From Carettochelys insculpta (Eukaryota > Chordata > Testudines > Carettochelyidae), in contig NC_134138.1 in the NCBI RefSeq assembly GCF_033958435.1, forward strand, positions 81,516,298 through 81,580,297: a stretch of 64,000 bases of DNA, given 5' to 3'. Below, one piece after another: positions 45,503 through 55,767 of this stretch. The position numbers and the translations under genes are program-made. How positions within the stretch are numbered: position 1 is the stretch's first letter; the number at the start of each line of letters is the position of its first letter. Below the pieces are notes generated by a model. It ran no database searches. It worked only from the letters and a program-made list of their open reading frames with translations, and was not told the DNA's origin.

Positions 45503-45932
45503 CTGTGGCCACATTACCCCTCCCTTTCAGAAAGGGCAAGTAAATGACAGGGATCAGAACTGTTTAATGAGGCACTGACATGAATATTCAGCTCCTAATT
45601 AGCATAATGGCAACCTGTCGTTCTTCGAAAGTGCTGTTTTCGAAATGCTGACTAGCTATATAGTTGTGAGTGCTTCCAGATAAACCCCAGATTTCAAAGT
45701 TCCCTTATTCCAAATTTGTTTTGGGAATAAGGGAATTTTGATGTGTCGGATGTATTTCAAAGAGCATGCATCTAAACAGCCAGTCCGCATTTCAAAAGCA
45801 GCACTTTCAAAGTGCGGCTGGCTGCCATTATGCTAATGAGGCACTGAATATTCATGTCAGTGCCTCATCAAACAGTTCCTATCCATGTCATTTATATGCC
45901 CCTTCCAAAAAGGAGGGGTAGTGTGGCCACAG
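45503..45932. mobile_element. MITE with CTGTGGCCACA ends, 430 bp
   Basis: Termini CTGTGGCCACATTACCCCTCC and the reverse complement CTGTGGCCACACTACCCCTCC. Palindromic interior: CCCTTATTCCAAATTTG mirrored by TTTTGGGAATAAGGG about 45707-45735, paired AATGAGGCACTGA.ATGAATATTCA blocks. Same family and same length as 38778-39207. Confidence 0.84.
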
Positions 45933-47254
45933 TCTCTGTGTCTGTGTGTGTAATATGTTATATTGGCTCACTATAGCTATGAGATATGGAGTTGGCTGCT
46001 AATTGTCTTGGCACTAAGTAACTGCACATTCTGAGGTGTATAATTGCATTTAAAACTTTCAGATATCTATATATCTATGAAGAAATCAATTTAGTTTCAA
46101 TAATTACTGCCTAATATGCCTTACAGATCCTTAAAGGAAAGTTCCATTTGCTGTTCGCTGTGGTTTAACAGTGAATATTTCACTTTGTAATGTGTCTATT
46201 GTTTATTTAATACATCTTTTCTAGGTTAAAGCTGAAGTTGTGTTTGACACATTTACATTTGAAATGCAGCTTTTATTTGAAAATGGTTATTTTTCAAACT
46301 GACCAGTGTTTTGCTTACTTCCTTACTACAATACCACTACCCCCTAAGACCTCCAGCATACGAGAAGAAAAGGAATCTGTAGGAACGAAGTGGAAAACTT
46401 TCCAGTGGATGTCTTTGTCTAGAGATCAGCCTTTGAATGATAAGATATTTCTGGAGGGGAGCACATTTTGATGGCAAGGGAAGTACACACAGGGAAAGTG
46501 AGACAGTGGCAATTTCAGCACCAGATAGTTTATAGTCTGAGGTTTCGTAAGACCACACAGACCACTGCTAGGTCAGAGAACAAAAGCTGGTATGGTCCTT
46601 ACAATTCTTCTGTTTCAGGGCTCCCTGAGCGTGCAAGTTCTCTCATTTGTGTGCTGAACTTTATAATGCCTATTTGTCTATCACATCAGAGTTCATGGTG
46701 TTTAGAAACTCATTTGGGAAAATGGCACCGTTTGTAACTCAGATGAGTGTCTTACAACACCCGAGCAAGCAAAATCTTGGTCAGATTCTGCTCTTGGTTC
46801 CATCATACTAAATCCAGTATAACCACTGACTTTAGTTATATCTTGGATTTACTCTGCAGTAACTCAGATCAGAATAGTATATTTTAATCTCTCCAAGACC
46901 GTCACACATATGCCTAGCAATTACAATGCCTAGATGTTGTAAATTCTAGGAGGCCAATACTTATGGTTCTCAAACTGTGATGTTAATTAGACTGTTAATT
47001 TTTTCATCCCAATATTTCAAATCTGGAGCCTACCAAAATCTGCTACCAAAGCCTTCAAGAATTTGTACATTACATATAACTAATAATTAGGGTGCAAAGA
47101 GCTAGCAGGCATGGCTGAATCAAGTGAGACAGCTTGGGGGTGAATATGGAAGGTATTGTGTGGTTTTGGTTTCTGTGGAGAAGAATGGAGTCATTGAGGC
47201 TCCCTCAGAGTGGAATGGAAGAAAGTGGATCTGATGGACTATACGGAACATAAG
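45933..47254. other. Anonymous A+T-rich DNA, no gene seen
   Basis: Short frames only; no domain recognised. Confidence 0.35.
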
Positions 47255-47671
47255 GGCTATGTCTACACTAGCCCCAAACTTCGAAATGGCCATGTAAATG
47301 GCCATTTTGAAGTTTACTAATGAAGCACTGAAATACACATTCAGTGCCTCATTCGCATGCGGGCACCTGCGGCACTTCGAAATTGATGCAGCTCACTGCT
47401 GCGCGGCTTGTCCCAACAGGGCTCCTTTTCGAAAGGACCCCGCCTACTTTGAAGTCCCCTTATTCCTGTGAGCAGATGGGAATAAGGGGACTTTGAAGTA
47501 GGAGGGGTGCTTTCGAAAAGAAGCCCCGTTGGGACGAGCCGCGTTGTGGCGAGCTGCGTCAATTTCGAAGTGCCGCGGCCACCTGCATGCTAATGAGGTG
47601 CTTCATTAGTAAACTTCGAAATGGCCATTTACATGGCCATTTCGAAGTTTGGGGCTAGTGTAGACACGGCC
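47255..47671. mobile_element. Palindromic MITE (TTCGAA family), 417 bp
   Basis: Termini GGCTATGTCTACACTAGCC and the reverse complement GGCCGTGTCTACACTAGCC. AAG at 47252-47254 and 47672-47674 is the target duplication. Nearly palindromic throughout, like 8710-9145: AAACTTCGAAATGGCCAT blocks at both ends and a CCCTTATTCC..GGGAATAAGGG centre near 47470. Confidence 0.87.
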
Positions 47672-47674
47672 AAG

Positions 47675-48837
47675 ATGTGCTATGTTGTGATCGCTTGACA
47701 TAGCAGGAAGTGGGATGGGAAGAATCAAGTCTTTGGTCTTCACAAGAAAAATGTGGGTGTGTCTGGCCCATCAGGACCAAATTAAGTGGGAGATGGTGGG
47801 TTTGTGGACAATAGATTGATGGTGAATGATTGGTAACTTTTTAAGGCTTGGAGTGGGATTTTCAAAAGTACCTAAACAATTAAGGAGAACTCTACATGAC
47901 TAGTGCTCCTAATTTGTTTGACAGTTTTGAAATTCCTGCTCTTGCAGCACGTATTAAAAAAAAAATGAGATTTTTGTGCAGGAATGAAGGTTGAGTGAAA
48001 ATGTGGTTCAAAATTAAAATTATTTGTGGAATCTTAACTGTGACTTTCCTCAATGTCATATTTTTAGAAATACTGGAGCCAAATGCATTTGAACTTGGGG
48101 ACTGTTAAAAATCCCAGTTTAGACTTCTGGAGATACTTCTATCTTTATAATGCAAACCAAAATCTGAGATCTGAATATCCCCAACTTTGCTTTAAAATTT
48201 TGACTTAAGCCTATGTCTGTTTATTTACAGTCTGAAATCTGCCTTCACAAAGTTTGTAGCCTGTGAATAAAAACTGTGTTTATACTGTGATGCTTGCTAG
48301 CTGCAGCAGAGATTTGTCAAAACAACCTACATTTTCTAAAAAGAAGACACAGATAATAATTTGTCCAAGGTCCCCCATTCCTCTTTGAGGTATTTTTGAG
48401 CACAAGAAACTGAATTTGCAATATTTCTGCCTAGTTAACGGCTTTCAAAAGGATGAAAAATAAGCCATAATTAATGTACTCAGTCAATCACTCTTTTTAA
48501 TATAGTATGAAGTCCATACAGGCATTTACACTGACTGTTGATGTATTTTATGGAAAAATAACTGGTAGTTTTGTACAAGAGATGATGGAGTAAGAAGTAA
48601 GTTCTCAGCACTTTAAGAGGTGTTCTGCACGCCTGGGATTCATAAGAAAAGCTGAGTTTGCATTTTGACTGTGTCTCTGAAAGTGTTTATTTACATGCAT
48701 GGAGAACTGTAGCTAGATTTCTCAGTGTTTTTGTTATTAATACATGAAGGCCTTCATCCAGCTCCTTTCTTATCAAATGGCAGGATCTCCCCCGCATCCA
48801 TACATCAACCAAACTCTCCTTGTAGGCAAGTCACTTA
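47675..48837. other. Anonymous A+T-rich DNA, no gene seen
   Basis: No repeat or coding segment recognised. Confidence 0.35.
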
Positions 48838-49154
48838 GGCTACATTTACACTGTGCCTAAACTCCAAATAAGGTACACAATTTGTGCTACACAGATTGCA
48901 TATCCTATGTCGAGTTTATTTCAAAATAAGCTATTTCCAGATTTGACACTGTCTGCACAGCACCAAACTTGGAAATACTGTGCCATTTTGAGGCATCCCT
49001 TACTCCTTCTGCAATGAGGCATAGAGGTTTACTGAAATAGCATGCCCGCTATTTCAAAAAATAGTTTGAAATAATGGGTGCATTTCACAGATTCAGTGTA
49101 GCTATTTTGGGATACCTCAGTATCCCAAAATAGCTCTGTTGTGCAGACATGGCC
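48838..49154. mobile_element. MITE, 317 bp, TATTTCAAAATA family
   Basis: Termini GGCTACATTTACACTGTGCC and the reverse complement GGCCATGTCTGCACAACAG. TTTATTTCAAAATAAGC and GGTATCCCAAAATAGC words inside. Flanks TTA / ATA, one mismatch. Non-coding. Confidence 0.75.
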
Positions 49155-49294
49155 ATAGGCCCCAGTCTTGCCACACTTACGTATGTAATGAATTTCAGTG
49201 GGACAATTCACATAGTTAAAGTAAAGTGCATGCATAAGTGTTAGCAGGATCAGGACCTTCATTTTTCTGTGCTGCATCTGTATAAGATGGTATT

Positions 49295-49492
49295 TGTTTC
49301 CTCATAAGCTGGAAAGGTCATCAAGTCAGTTCCCTGCCCTCACAGCATGATCAAGCACCCTCCCTAGCAGATTTCTTTGTTTTTAAATTTCTTTGCCCTG
49401 GATCCCTAAATGGCCTCCTCAAAGACTGAGCTCTCAACCCTGGGTTTACAAGGGTAATGCTCAAACCACTGAGCTATCCCTCCCTGCCACAG
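49295..49492 (-). mobile_element. tRNA-derived SINE with CR1-like tail (tortoise Pol III/SINE type)
   Basis: On the minus strand a tRNA-like head carries an A box TAGCTCAGTGGTTTGAGCA (49458-49476) and a degenerate B box GGTTGAGAGCTCAGTCT (49423-49439), spaced as in a tRNA. The body GGCCATTTAGGGATCCAGGG follows, and the end GGGAACTGACTTGATGACC is CR1 3'-tail-like. The composite head-plus-CR1-tail is the design of the turtle SINE that borrows CR1 machinery. Internal Pol III promoter; decayed. Confidence 0.8.
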
Positions 49493-49524
49493 TTTTGTCG
49501 GTATATATACATGGTGATCCATGT

Positions 49525-49540
49525 ATCTATCTATCTATCT
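49525..49540. repeat. (ATCT)4 microsatellite
   Basis: Perfect run of four units. Confidence 0.85.
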
Positions 49541-49554
49541 GTAGAGCTATACCT

Positions 49555-49655
49555 ACCTCATAGAAGTGGAAGGGACCTTGAGAGGCCATCAAGTCCAGTC
49601 CCGTGCCCTCACAGCAGGACCTATCACCATCCCTGACAGTAACATACTTAATATT
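49555..49655 (-). mobile_element. CR1-type 3' fragment, antisense
   Basis: TCATAGAAGTGGAAGGGACC followed by TTGAGAGGCCATCAAGTCCAG and CAGCAGGACC, the reversed CR1 3' end. The same block occurs at 62556-62636. Confidence 0.75.
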
Positions 49656-51080
49656 ACCTGGACTCAGACTCTGCGGTGAAGACCCCCTGGAATCACCTAT
49701 GTGACACATTCTGAGTAACCTAAGGCTGACTTCTCACGCTGTGCACTGGCTAAGCATCCCCACATGTGCCAAAGTGATGAGGTAAATGATTAAGTACTAT
49801 GCATTAGCCAATCAACAAGGGGATCCAGCTCAAGAGCTGAGGATGATTACAAGACACACAGGAAGGGGGAGAGAAGGAAAGGCTGGAAGGAAGAGCTACA
49901 GAAGCGCAGCATCTCCAGGACAGGAGCTCCCTTCTCTCTCTTGCCCAGTGTCCAGGAAGGAGGTAAAATCCTTACCGTGCGGGTGGAGAGCAGGACAAGT
50001 AACTGCTTTGAGAATAGAGCACAAGGTACTGAACTTGCCATGGGAAGGGCCACAGGTACGGACTTCTTGAGTGCTCTGAGACTGGAGCCCCCATGGGATA
50101 AAATTAGCAGGTGCTCAGAACCCAAGTTCCCTCCTCTGACCCCCTTCTCCCCAGTGCCTCTGCTGATTTACTCACCTCCCTCTCAGTGCCACCTTCTGCT
50201 GCAAAATGGCTGTTTCTCAGGATTTGGGGCTCTGGGAGGAAGTGGGGAAGAGCGAGGGCCCCAGTGTGCTTGGGAGAGGGTGCAGAAAGAAGTAGGGTGG
50301 GGGTGGGGGTCTGGAGGGAGGGATGGAATAGAGGCAAGTCCTGGAGTGGGAGGGGTGCGAGCACCTCATGGCGACAGCAAAAGTTGTTGCCTATGGAGAG
50401 GACTGTTGGCAGTAAGTAATCCATGGGGAAGGAGCCCTGCTTTCTGACACAAAGGCTATCAGCATTTTAAAAAGCAATGGCAGTATTTTCACTATTTGAC
50501 AGCTTGGTAGCACTGGAAGATGAAGTGCTCTGTATCTGTACCCAGAAAAGGTTCAGCACAGTCTGTAGCAGGATAACCCCTGCTTACAGGACTGTTCTCT
50601 TCTTAGGTTGTTATTATACTAATGAAACGTGACTGCTTTCTGCAGAGTTACTCCTGACTTTCCCAGGTGCAAGTGAAAGGAGGATCAGTCCTTACCTATT
50701 TCATCCCTTTGGAAGAGGAACATATCTCAGAACAGTCTTCGTAAAAATCCAATCTTCCGTCTGCTTATTTGACAGTTAAGACAAACGCTAGACATGCAGT
50801 TTGATTTGATGCTATTTTGTGTGAGGTGGACGTCTGAATACTAGGAATGGGATTGAAATGCTAACTCATTTCCCAGAGGCTAAAACACAGATTTTTTCAC
50901 TTACCTTTGGAGTCATCTCAGACCTTGGGCTTGAAGAAGTTATGTTCTTAGCCTGAATTATTCCTTCTAAGAATATCAGTGATAGAGAAGGAAAAGCAGG
51001 AAGTATCTTGGCTACAAACTGAAGTATAATTTCCTTGTTTATGAGCCACTGTAACAGTATCAATCAGCAACATAATAAAT
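49656..51080. other. Anonymous DNA, no gene seen
   Basis: A 168-codon frame at 49941-50447 crosses G+C-rich sequence without a recognisable domain, and an overlapping frame exists on the other strand (50104-50424). Purine-rich GGGTGGGGGTGGGGG at about 50296-50311 may form a G-quadruplex. Confidence 0.3.
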
Positions 51081-51084
51081 TCAT

Positions 51085-51475
51085 GGTGCAGTAAACGCTG
51101 GTTTAACCAGTATTCAAACAATTGGACTTCTCAATTAACCAGCATTCCGTCCCAGGTGTATGCAGCTGGCAGCTCCTCTGCTCTCCTGCCCAGTGCCCAG
51201 AGTGGCTCCCCATGCCATGTGGGAGCTGCCCAGAGCAGCTCCCTGCCCAGAGCAGCTCCCCTCCCAGCCATGCATGAGCTGCCCAGAGTGGCTCCCCGTA
51301 TGGCACCCTGCCCTGCCCAAAGTGGCTCAGGGTGTAGTCAGGCACAAACCACCCAGAGCAGCTCCCCGGGTGTCACAGCACCCTGCCCAAAGCATTTTGG
51401 AATCTCCTGCATATCTGGCATATTGGAACATCCGGCAGCCTTCCATTCCCAGGGCTGCCAGGTATGAAAGAGTTT
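51085..51475. repeat. Unclassified repeat with CCCAGAGCAGCTCCC minisatellite core
   Basis: Variants of GCCCAGAGYRGCTCCC recur seven or more times between 51190 and 51370 at irregular 20-40 bp spacing. The edges (CAGTAAACGCTGGTTTAACCAG on the left, AACATCCGGCAGCCTTCC on the right) look like the ends of a DNA transposon or an old composite repeat, but no clear inverted pair is visible. Confidence 0.45.
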
Positions 51476-51479
51476 TCTG

Positions 51480-53014
51480 TAGTTTCCTTTCCATAACTCT
51501 CACGATTATATATCGTACCAGGGAGATGATATTCATCACATCTTTCAGTTCATCAGTTTTGCAATGTATCTTTCAAATGTACTGGTTGTCCACTTGCAGA
51601 TCCCAGCGCTCTAATTCTACAATACTGTTATCAAGTTATCAAGCAGTGGAACCTGTATATATTTAATGACAGGATCCTATTCAGGAGAAATTATTAAGTC
51701 TTGACATTTTCTATTCTCCTTTCATGATCCAAAGATGTATCTGAGCATTTTTTTAGGTAATTTCAAAATAGAAACTATGCTCTCAAGATGGCTATGGGGC
51801 TAAAACTGTCATCGTGATTCATGTCCAGCTGGAGGCCATCACTAAAATAAGCAGTGTGGTCTGAACTCAGTTCCTTGCAGACACTACTTTATAGCATAAA
51901 AACCATCCCACAGATGACAGTCTCTGCAAATTGCAGTGACCAGTGCCAGGCAAGCATGAAGACTGAATCATCTGCAGAGGGGATAGTTTACCTAGTTCAA
52001 AAAGAAGGTCACCTGTAAGGCAGAATCACAGCACACAACTGCCTGCAGCCTGTAAAGTCAGTGAGCAAACAGTGGTGTTCGCTTTCCAGCCCCTCATCTT
52101 TCATGAGCATTGCTGGTTCCTGATGTTATTTGCATATCATCTACAGTGTAATTTGCTAAGTAACTTAAATTGTTCCATCATTCCTTCTCAGACCCTCACT
52201 TGTCTATTTTCTGCTTAGCTCATATACAGCCTTCCACAAATTGCAACTCAAACTAATACCAGGTATTAGTGTCAAATGAACAATATCACACACTTTACTA
52301 ACAGAGCCCTGAATCTCAATGCTTCATGGTATTGGTCAACAGACCTGTATACTACATTCATTTAGTGCCCTCATTCATACATAGCATCATTTTTCTTAGG
52401 CCATCTCCTCTGTTCTGTTGCAGTCTGATCTTGTGAGTTGCTAATTCCTCCTGGTAAGTGCAGAATACTGTTGCCGTCCACTGCAGTCAACAGCAGGAGA
52501 ACCTTGCAGGGTTAATCCTGAGGCCCCAGTTCAGTACAGTATTAAAGCAGATACTTCCATCCCACTAAATCATTGGGCATTAAGTGTGTGCTTACATACT
52601 TTACCAGAACTAGGTAGACTGCTTAATCAAAGACTAAAAGGATAAATATTTTTTGTTCCACTGACTGTACATTTTGACTCATCGTAAAGCTGTCGATAAA
52701 TAAACCACCACCTACTTTACACAATGCAGTTAAGTTGGAGTCATCCTATCAGTCCTGGGAGTCATTGGTAAGAAGTTCCTCTGAGTGGTTTATCTGCACC
52801 TGCAGCACTGGAATCCAGATATTATATTTCCTGCATGAAATATTCAGTCACCAAAGTGCATCCAACAGCTGAGATAAATTTCAGAAATACATCTGATTTG
52901 AAGTATGGAAGGGAAGGGAAGTCATAAAGGTTAGGACCCTTAAGCAAAGTCCTAACTGTTTGGAAACTCATGCTTTACCACAAGGTAAGAACTCCTTCTC
53001 TGTGAGTGTAATGA
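51480..53014. other. Anonymous A+T-rich DNA, no gene seen
   Basis: No recognised repeat or coding segment. Confidence 0.35.
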
Positions 53015-54215
53015 CCCACTGTAATGGGGTGGTTCTCATCTCCTGAGAGTGTCCCCATCTGGCCAAGTGTGTTTGTCTGCACTCACTCTGTTCTTCAGCT
53101 TTTTCGGCTACTCAGCCCTCCAGCCAAGTCACACTCTTGCGTGAAATATAAAGAACCCTTCTGGAATACATGTTTACCAGGGCCCCATCATGGTGCCCTC
53201 TGTGTGGTCCGGCTGTTCCCAACCTTTTCCAGGCAAGGACCCATTTTGACAATTCAGGAAGACTTGGTGACCCAAGGGTAGAGGGGTCTGTGTGAAAATT
53301 ACTTACTGCAAGAGTCTATTAAGTGGCTTGCCTGGGTTGGCTATGAATATCAAAGGTGGAGAAGCTGTCTTTGGAATGCTTGATTACTTCTCTATTGATA
53401 AAGATGGCAGTTGGATGTGGCAGCATTAAGAAGCTGAAAATGGCTTCTTTGAGAGCCATGTGCAGCTCCTAGCTGCTGGTGACCCTTAACAAATCTAATC
53501 ATGACCCATGTTTGGGACCCAACCCATAGGCTGGGAATCCCTAGTGTAGCCTCTCAGTCTAATTCTCACTCTATTTGACAGTAGTGTGTCCAAGGTTTCC
53601 CCGCCTGGAGACAACAACCTTGCCCTTACCTAAGGGCTCTAGCTCCTTCTTCTTTTGATAAAGACTGTATGAGGTCCCAGTACATCTTGGTCACTTAGGA
53701 TTAGGTTTTCCCCTCCCCTCAGTAGCTACTAGGGAGTTGGAGGACATAGGCTGACCCTCTCCTCTGGGTCCTTGCCCAAAGCCCTAAACATGGCAGTTGT
53801 CAGCTGAGTCCACTTGCTGCTTGAATACCCTGGGCCACTTCCTCATGGGCCTGAACTGTCCTTGTCCTTAGCTCAGGGCTTTGTCTCCAAGTTCTGGCAG
53901 AATTCGGTCCACGGTTCTGAAACTTTTCCTACCATCTGACCCTGGGCATCTGCTTGGTCTGCAACAAGGCCTCCACACTGAGCTCTCTGTGTTGCTTTTG
54001 CTCCTTCCACCATCCAGTCACCCCAGTCTTCCCTACCTAGATCTCCAATGGCAATGAGCTAACTCTAGTCCGGCAGCTTCTTTTGTAGCCCTCCCTGGCT
54101 CCTGATTGGCTGGTTTTTCCACCAGGCTCTCTAGCCTGCCTGGAATACCTCTCTATGGCTTCTCTTCTGGGGTAGGGTGTGGCAAAGCGACAAGCCTCCA
54201 GCAGTGGGGCTTCAG
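53015..54215 (-). mobile_element. LTR retrotransposon LTR/leader, antisense, interrupted by hAT
   Basis: Second copy of the family at 36610-37425. On the minus strand CCAGCCAATCAGGAG (CCAAT box, about 54102-54116) precedes CTACAAAAG (TATA-like, about 54084-54092). It shares AAGTGGCCCAGG, GATGCCCAGGGTCA and GTGTGGAGGCCTTGTTGC-type leader blocks with that copy. The hAT 53210-53543 is inserted near its far end. No coding domain. Confidence 0.6.
53210..53543. mobile_element. Non-autonomous hAT-type element, 334 bp
   Basis: Flanked by GTGTGGTC (53202-53209) and GTGTAGCC (53544-53551), an 8-bp duplication with two mismatches. Ends CGGCTGTTCCCAACCTTTTCC and the reverse complement TAGGGATTCCCAGCCTATGG; inside, GACCCATTTTGACAATTC is mirrored by a reversed GGGTCATGATT. 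This is the usual look of hAT miniature elements. No transposase. Confidence 0.72.
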
Positions 54216-55714
54216 AACCTGGTTGACTCATCATAACCACCAAATACAAGTACATTGTTATGATGATCTGTCTAATGTTATTAAAAAGTAGTAGCTTATG
54301 CAAATTAAACTCTCCATGACTGCATTTTTCCTTTCACATTAAAACACAATTACCTGACAAACTGGTGAGATGACATTCATTACATATTTTATTTCATCAG
54401 TTTTTCAAAGTATCATTCAAATATATTGTTTGTCCATTTGCTGATCCTGAAGCTCTAATGCTACAATACTGGAGCAGTATTAAGCAGTGGAGCGTATATA
54501 CACACACAGAGTAAAGACCTCTTTCCTCTCTGTTGCTTTTGGCCAGAGCGTTTATGTATAACCTTTAAACTGAGTCCAAACTTTCAAACTTGTATCACTT
54601 TAGGAACACTTAATTTAAAATAAAATGGATGAGTTTTACTTGAAATTGCAACAAATATAAGGGATGGTTTGCAGCTCTTAGGTTTTCTTACCTATGTATA
54701 TCTGTCATTCATTAAGGGCACCACTTGGTATGTAACCTTTACTCCTAATCCCTAGTTTTGCAAGTAATCAGGTGCTCTTTATTTAAGTAAGGATTACTCA
54801 TGTGAGTCAAAGCTGCAGGATCAGACTCTATGTGATGTGCAAAGGAGGAAATGTTATACGTCTTTAATTTTATGAGTGACTACACAAAAGATTAAATGAA
54901 AGCCGATCAGAAAAGTAAAAAGGCATTTGAAAAATTATGGACAAACTTCAAAATTAAATGAAATAGTATTTTTCAGTATAAATTAGAGGACACCTAGGTT
55001 TAATTGGTACTGCAGCTGACTCAACATATGTGTCTCCACTGCTGTCTGTTTAGAAACAAAGCTCACATTGTATGTTAGAGTTCAATGAAGCACAGATTTT
55101 ACACCAGGTATATAGTGTTATTTTCTTATCAGATCTTAAAAATGAAAAGCTTTACTTGTTTGGTTAGATTCTAACTGTAGTTCTACCACATAACAAGCAG
55201 ACATCATCTCTGAGAGGCATTTTTTACAGTCAGAAACACTCCTGTGTATTCATGCAGACAGAACTATGACCAAAATAATCAGGGAGTTGCTAATCCCTTG
55301 CTGAAATGCAGTGTTATGAAACATTCTAAACATTAGTTTAGTTTGCAAGTCAGATGACTTCTGAAGCCTCAGAATAACTGATTTTTTTGTTTGTACAAAC
55401 ACAAGCAAATGCTCTGTTTTCATAATCTATGCACAAGGTAAAGTGAACAATTTGTTGTTTGTTCTGCCAGTGTTTCTTTGAAGGTCCATGTTCCATTCAA
55501 TACATTTGAAAGTGCTAGTCTTCCACTTCTTGTAAGTGGCAGACTCAACCTAATGTACAAGCACTCTGGGGTGGATGTGCCCTTGGCTCTGCCCAGGATG
55601 CAGCTCCATTTCCCAAACATCCTTGAGAACTGGCAAAACCGTGCCACAGTCTAGGCGCTGCAAAGAATTGCTATATGGCTACCCTGCGCTTTGGGGTGTT
55701 TACCCATCTCTGTC
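54216..55714. other. Anonymous A+T-rich DNA, no gene seen
   Basis: 54370-54500 (CATCAGTTTTTCAAAGTATCATTC .. GCTACAATACTG) is similar to 51540-51650 (TCATCAGTTTTGCAATGTATC .. CTACAATACTG), so the two tracts may be copies of one unclassified repeat. No coding segment recognised. Confidence 0.4.
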
Positions 55715-55748
<34 letters not shown>

Positions 55749-55767
55749 CGCGCATGCGCATATGCAT
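55715..55767. repeat. (TG)13 (CG)6 tract, 53-nt alternating purine-pyrimidine run
   Basis: (TG)n at 55715-55740 runs directly into (CG)n at 55741-55753, then CATGCGCATATGCAT. Every step from 55715 to 55767 alternates pyrimidine and purine. Confidence 0.95.

Noticed and set aside
49423..49476. Possible functional tRNA gene on the minus strand
   Set aside because: A and B boxes are present but no acceptor stem or anticodon arm pairs properly, and the CR1-like tail identifies a SINE.
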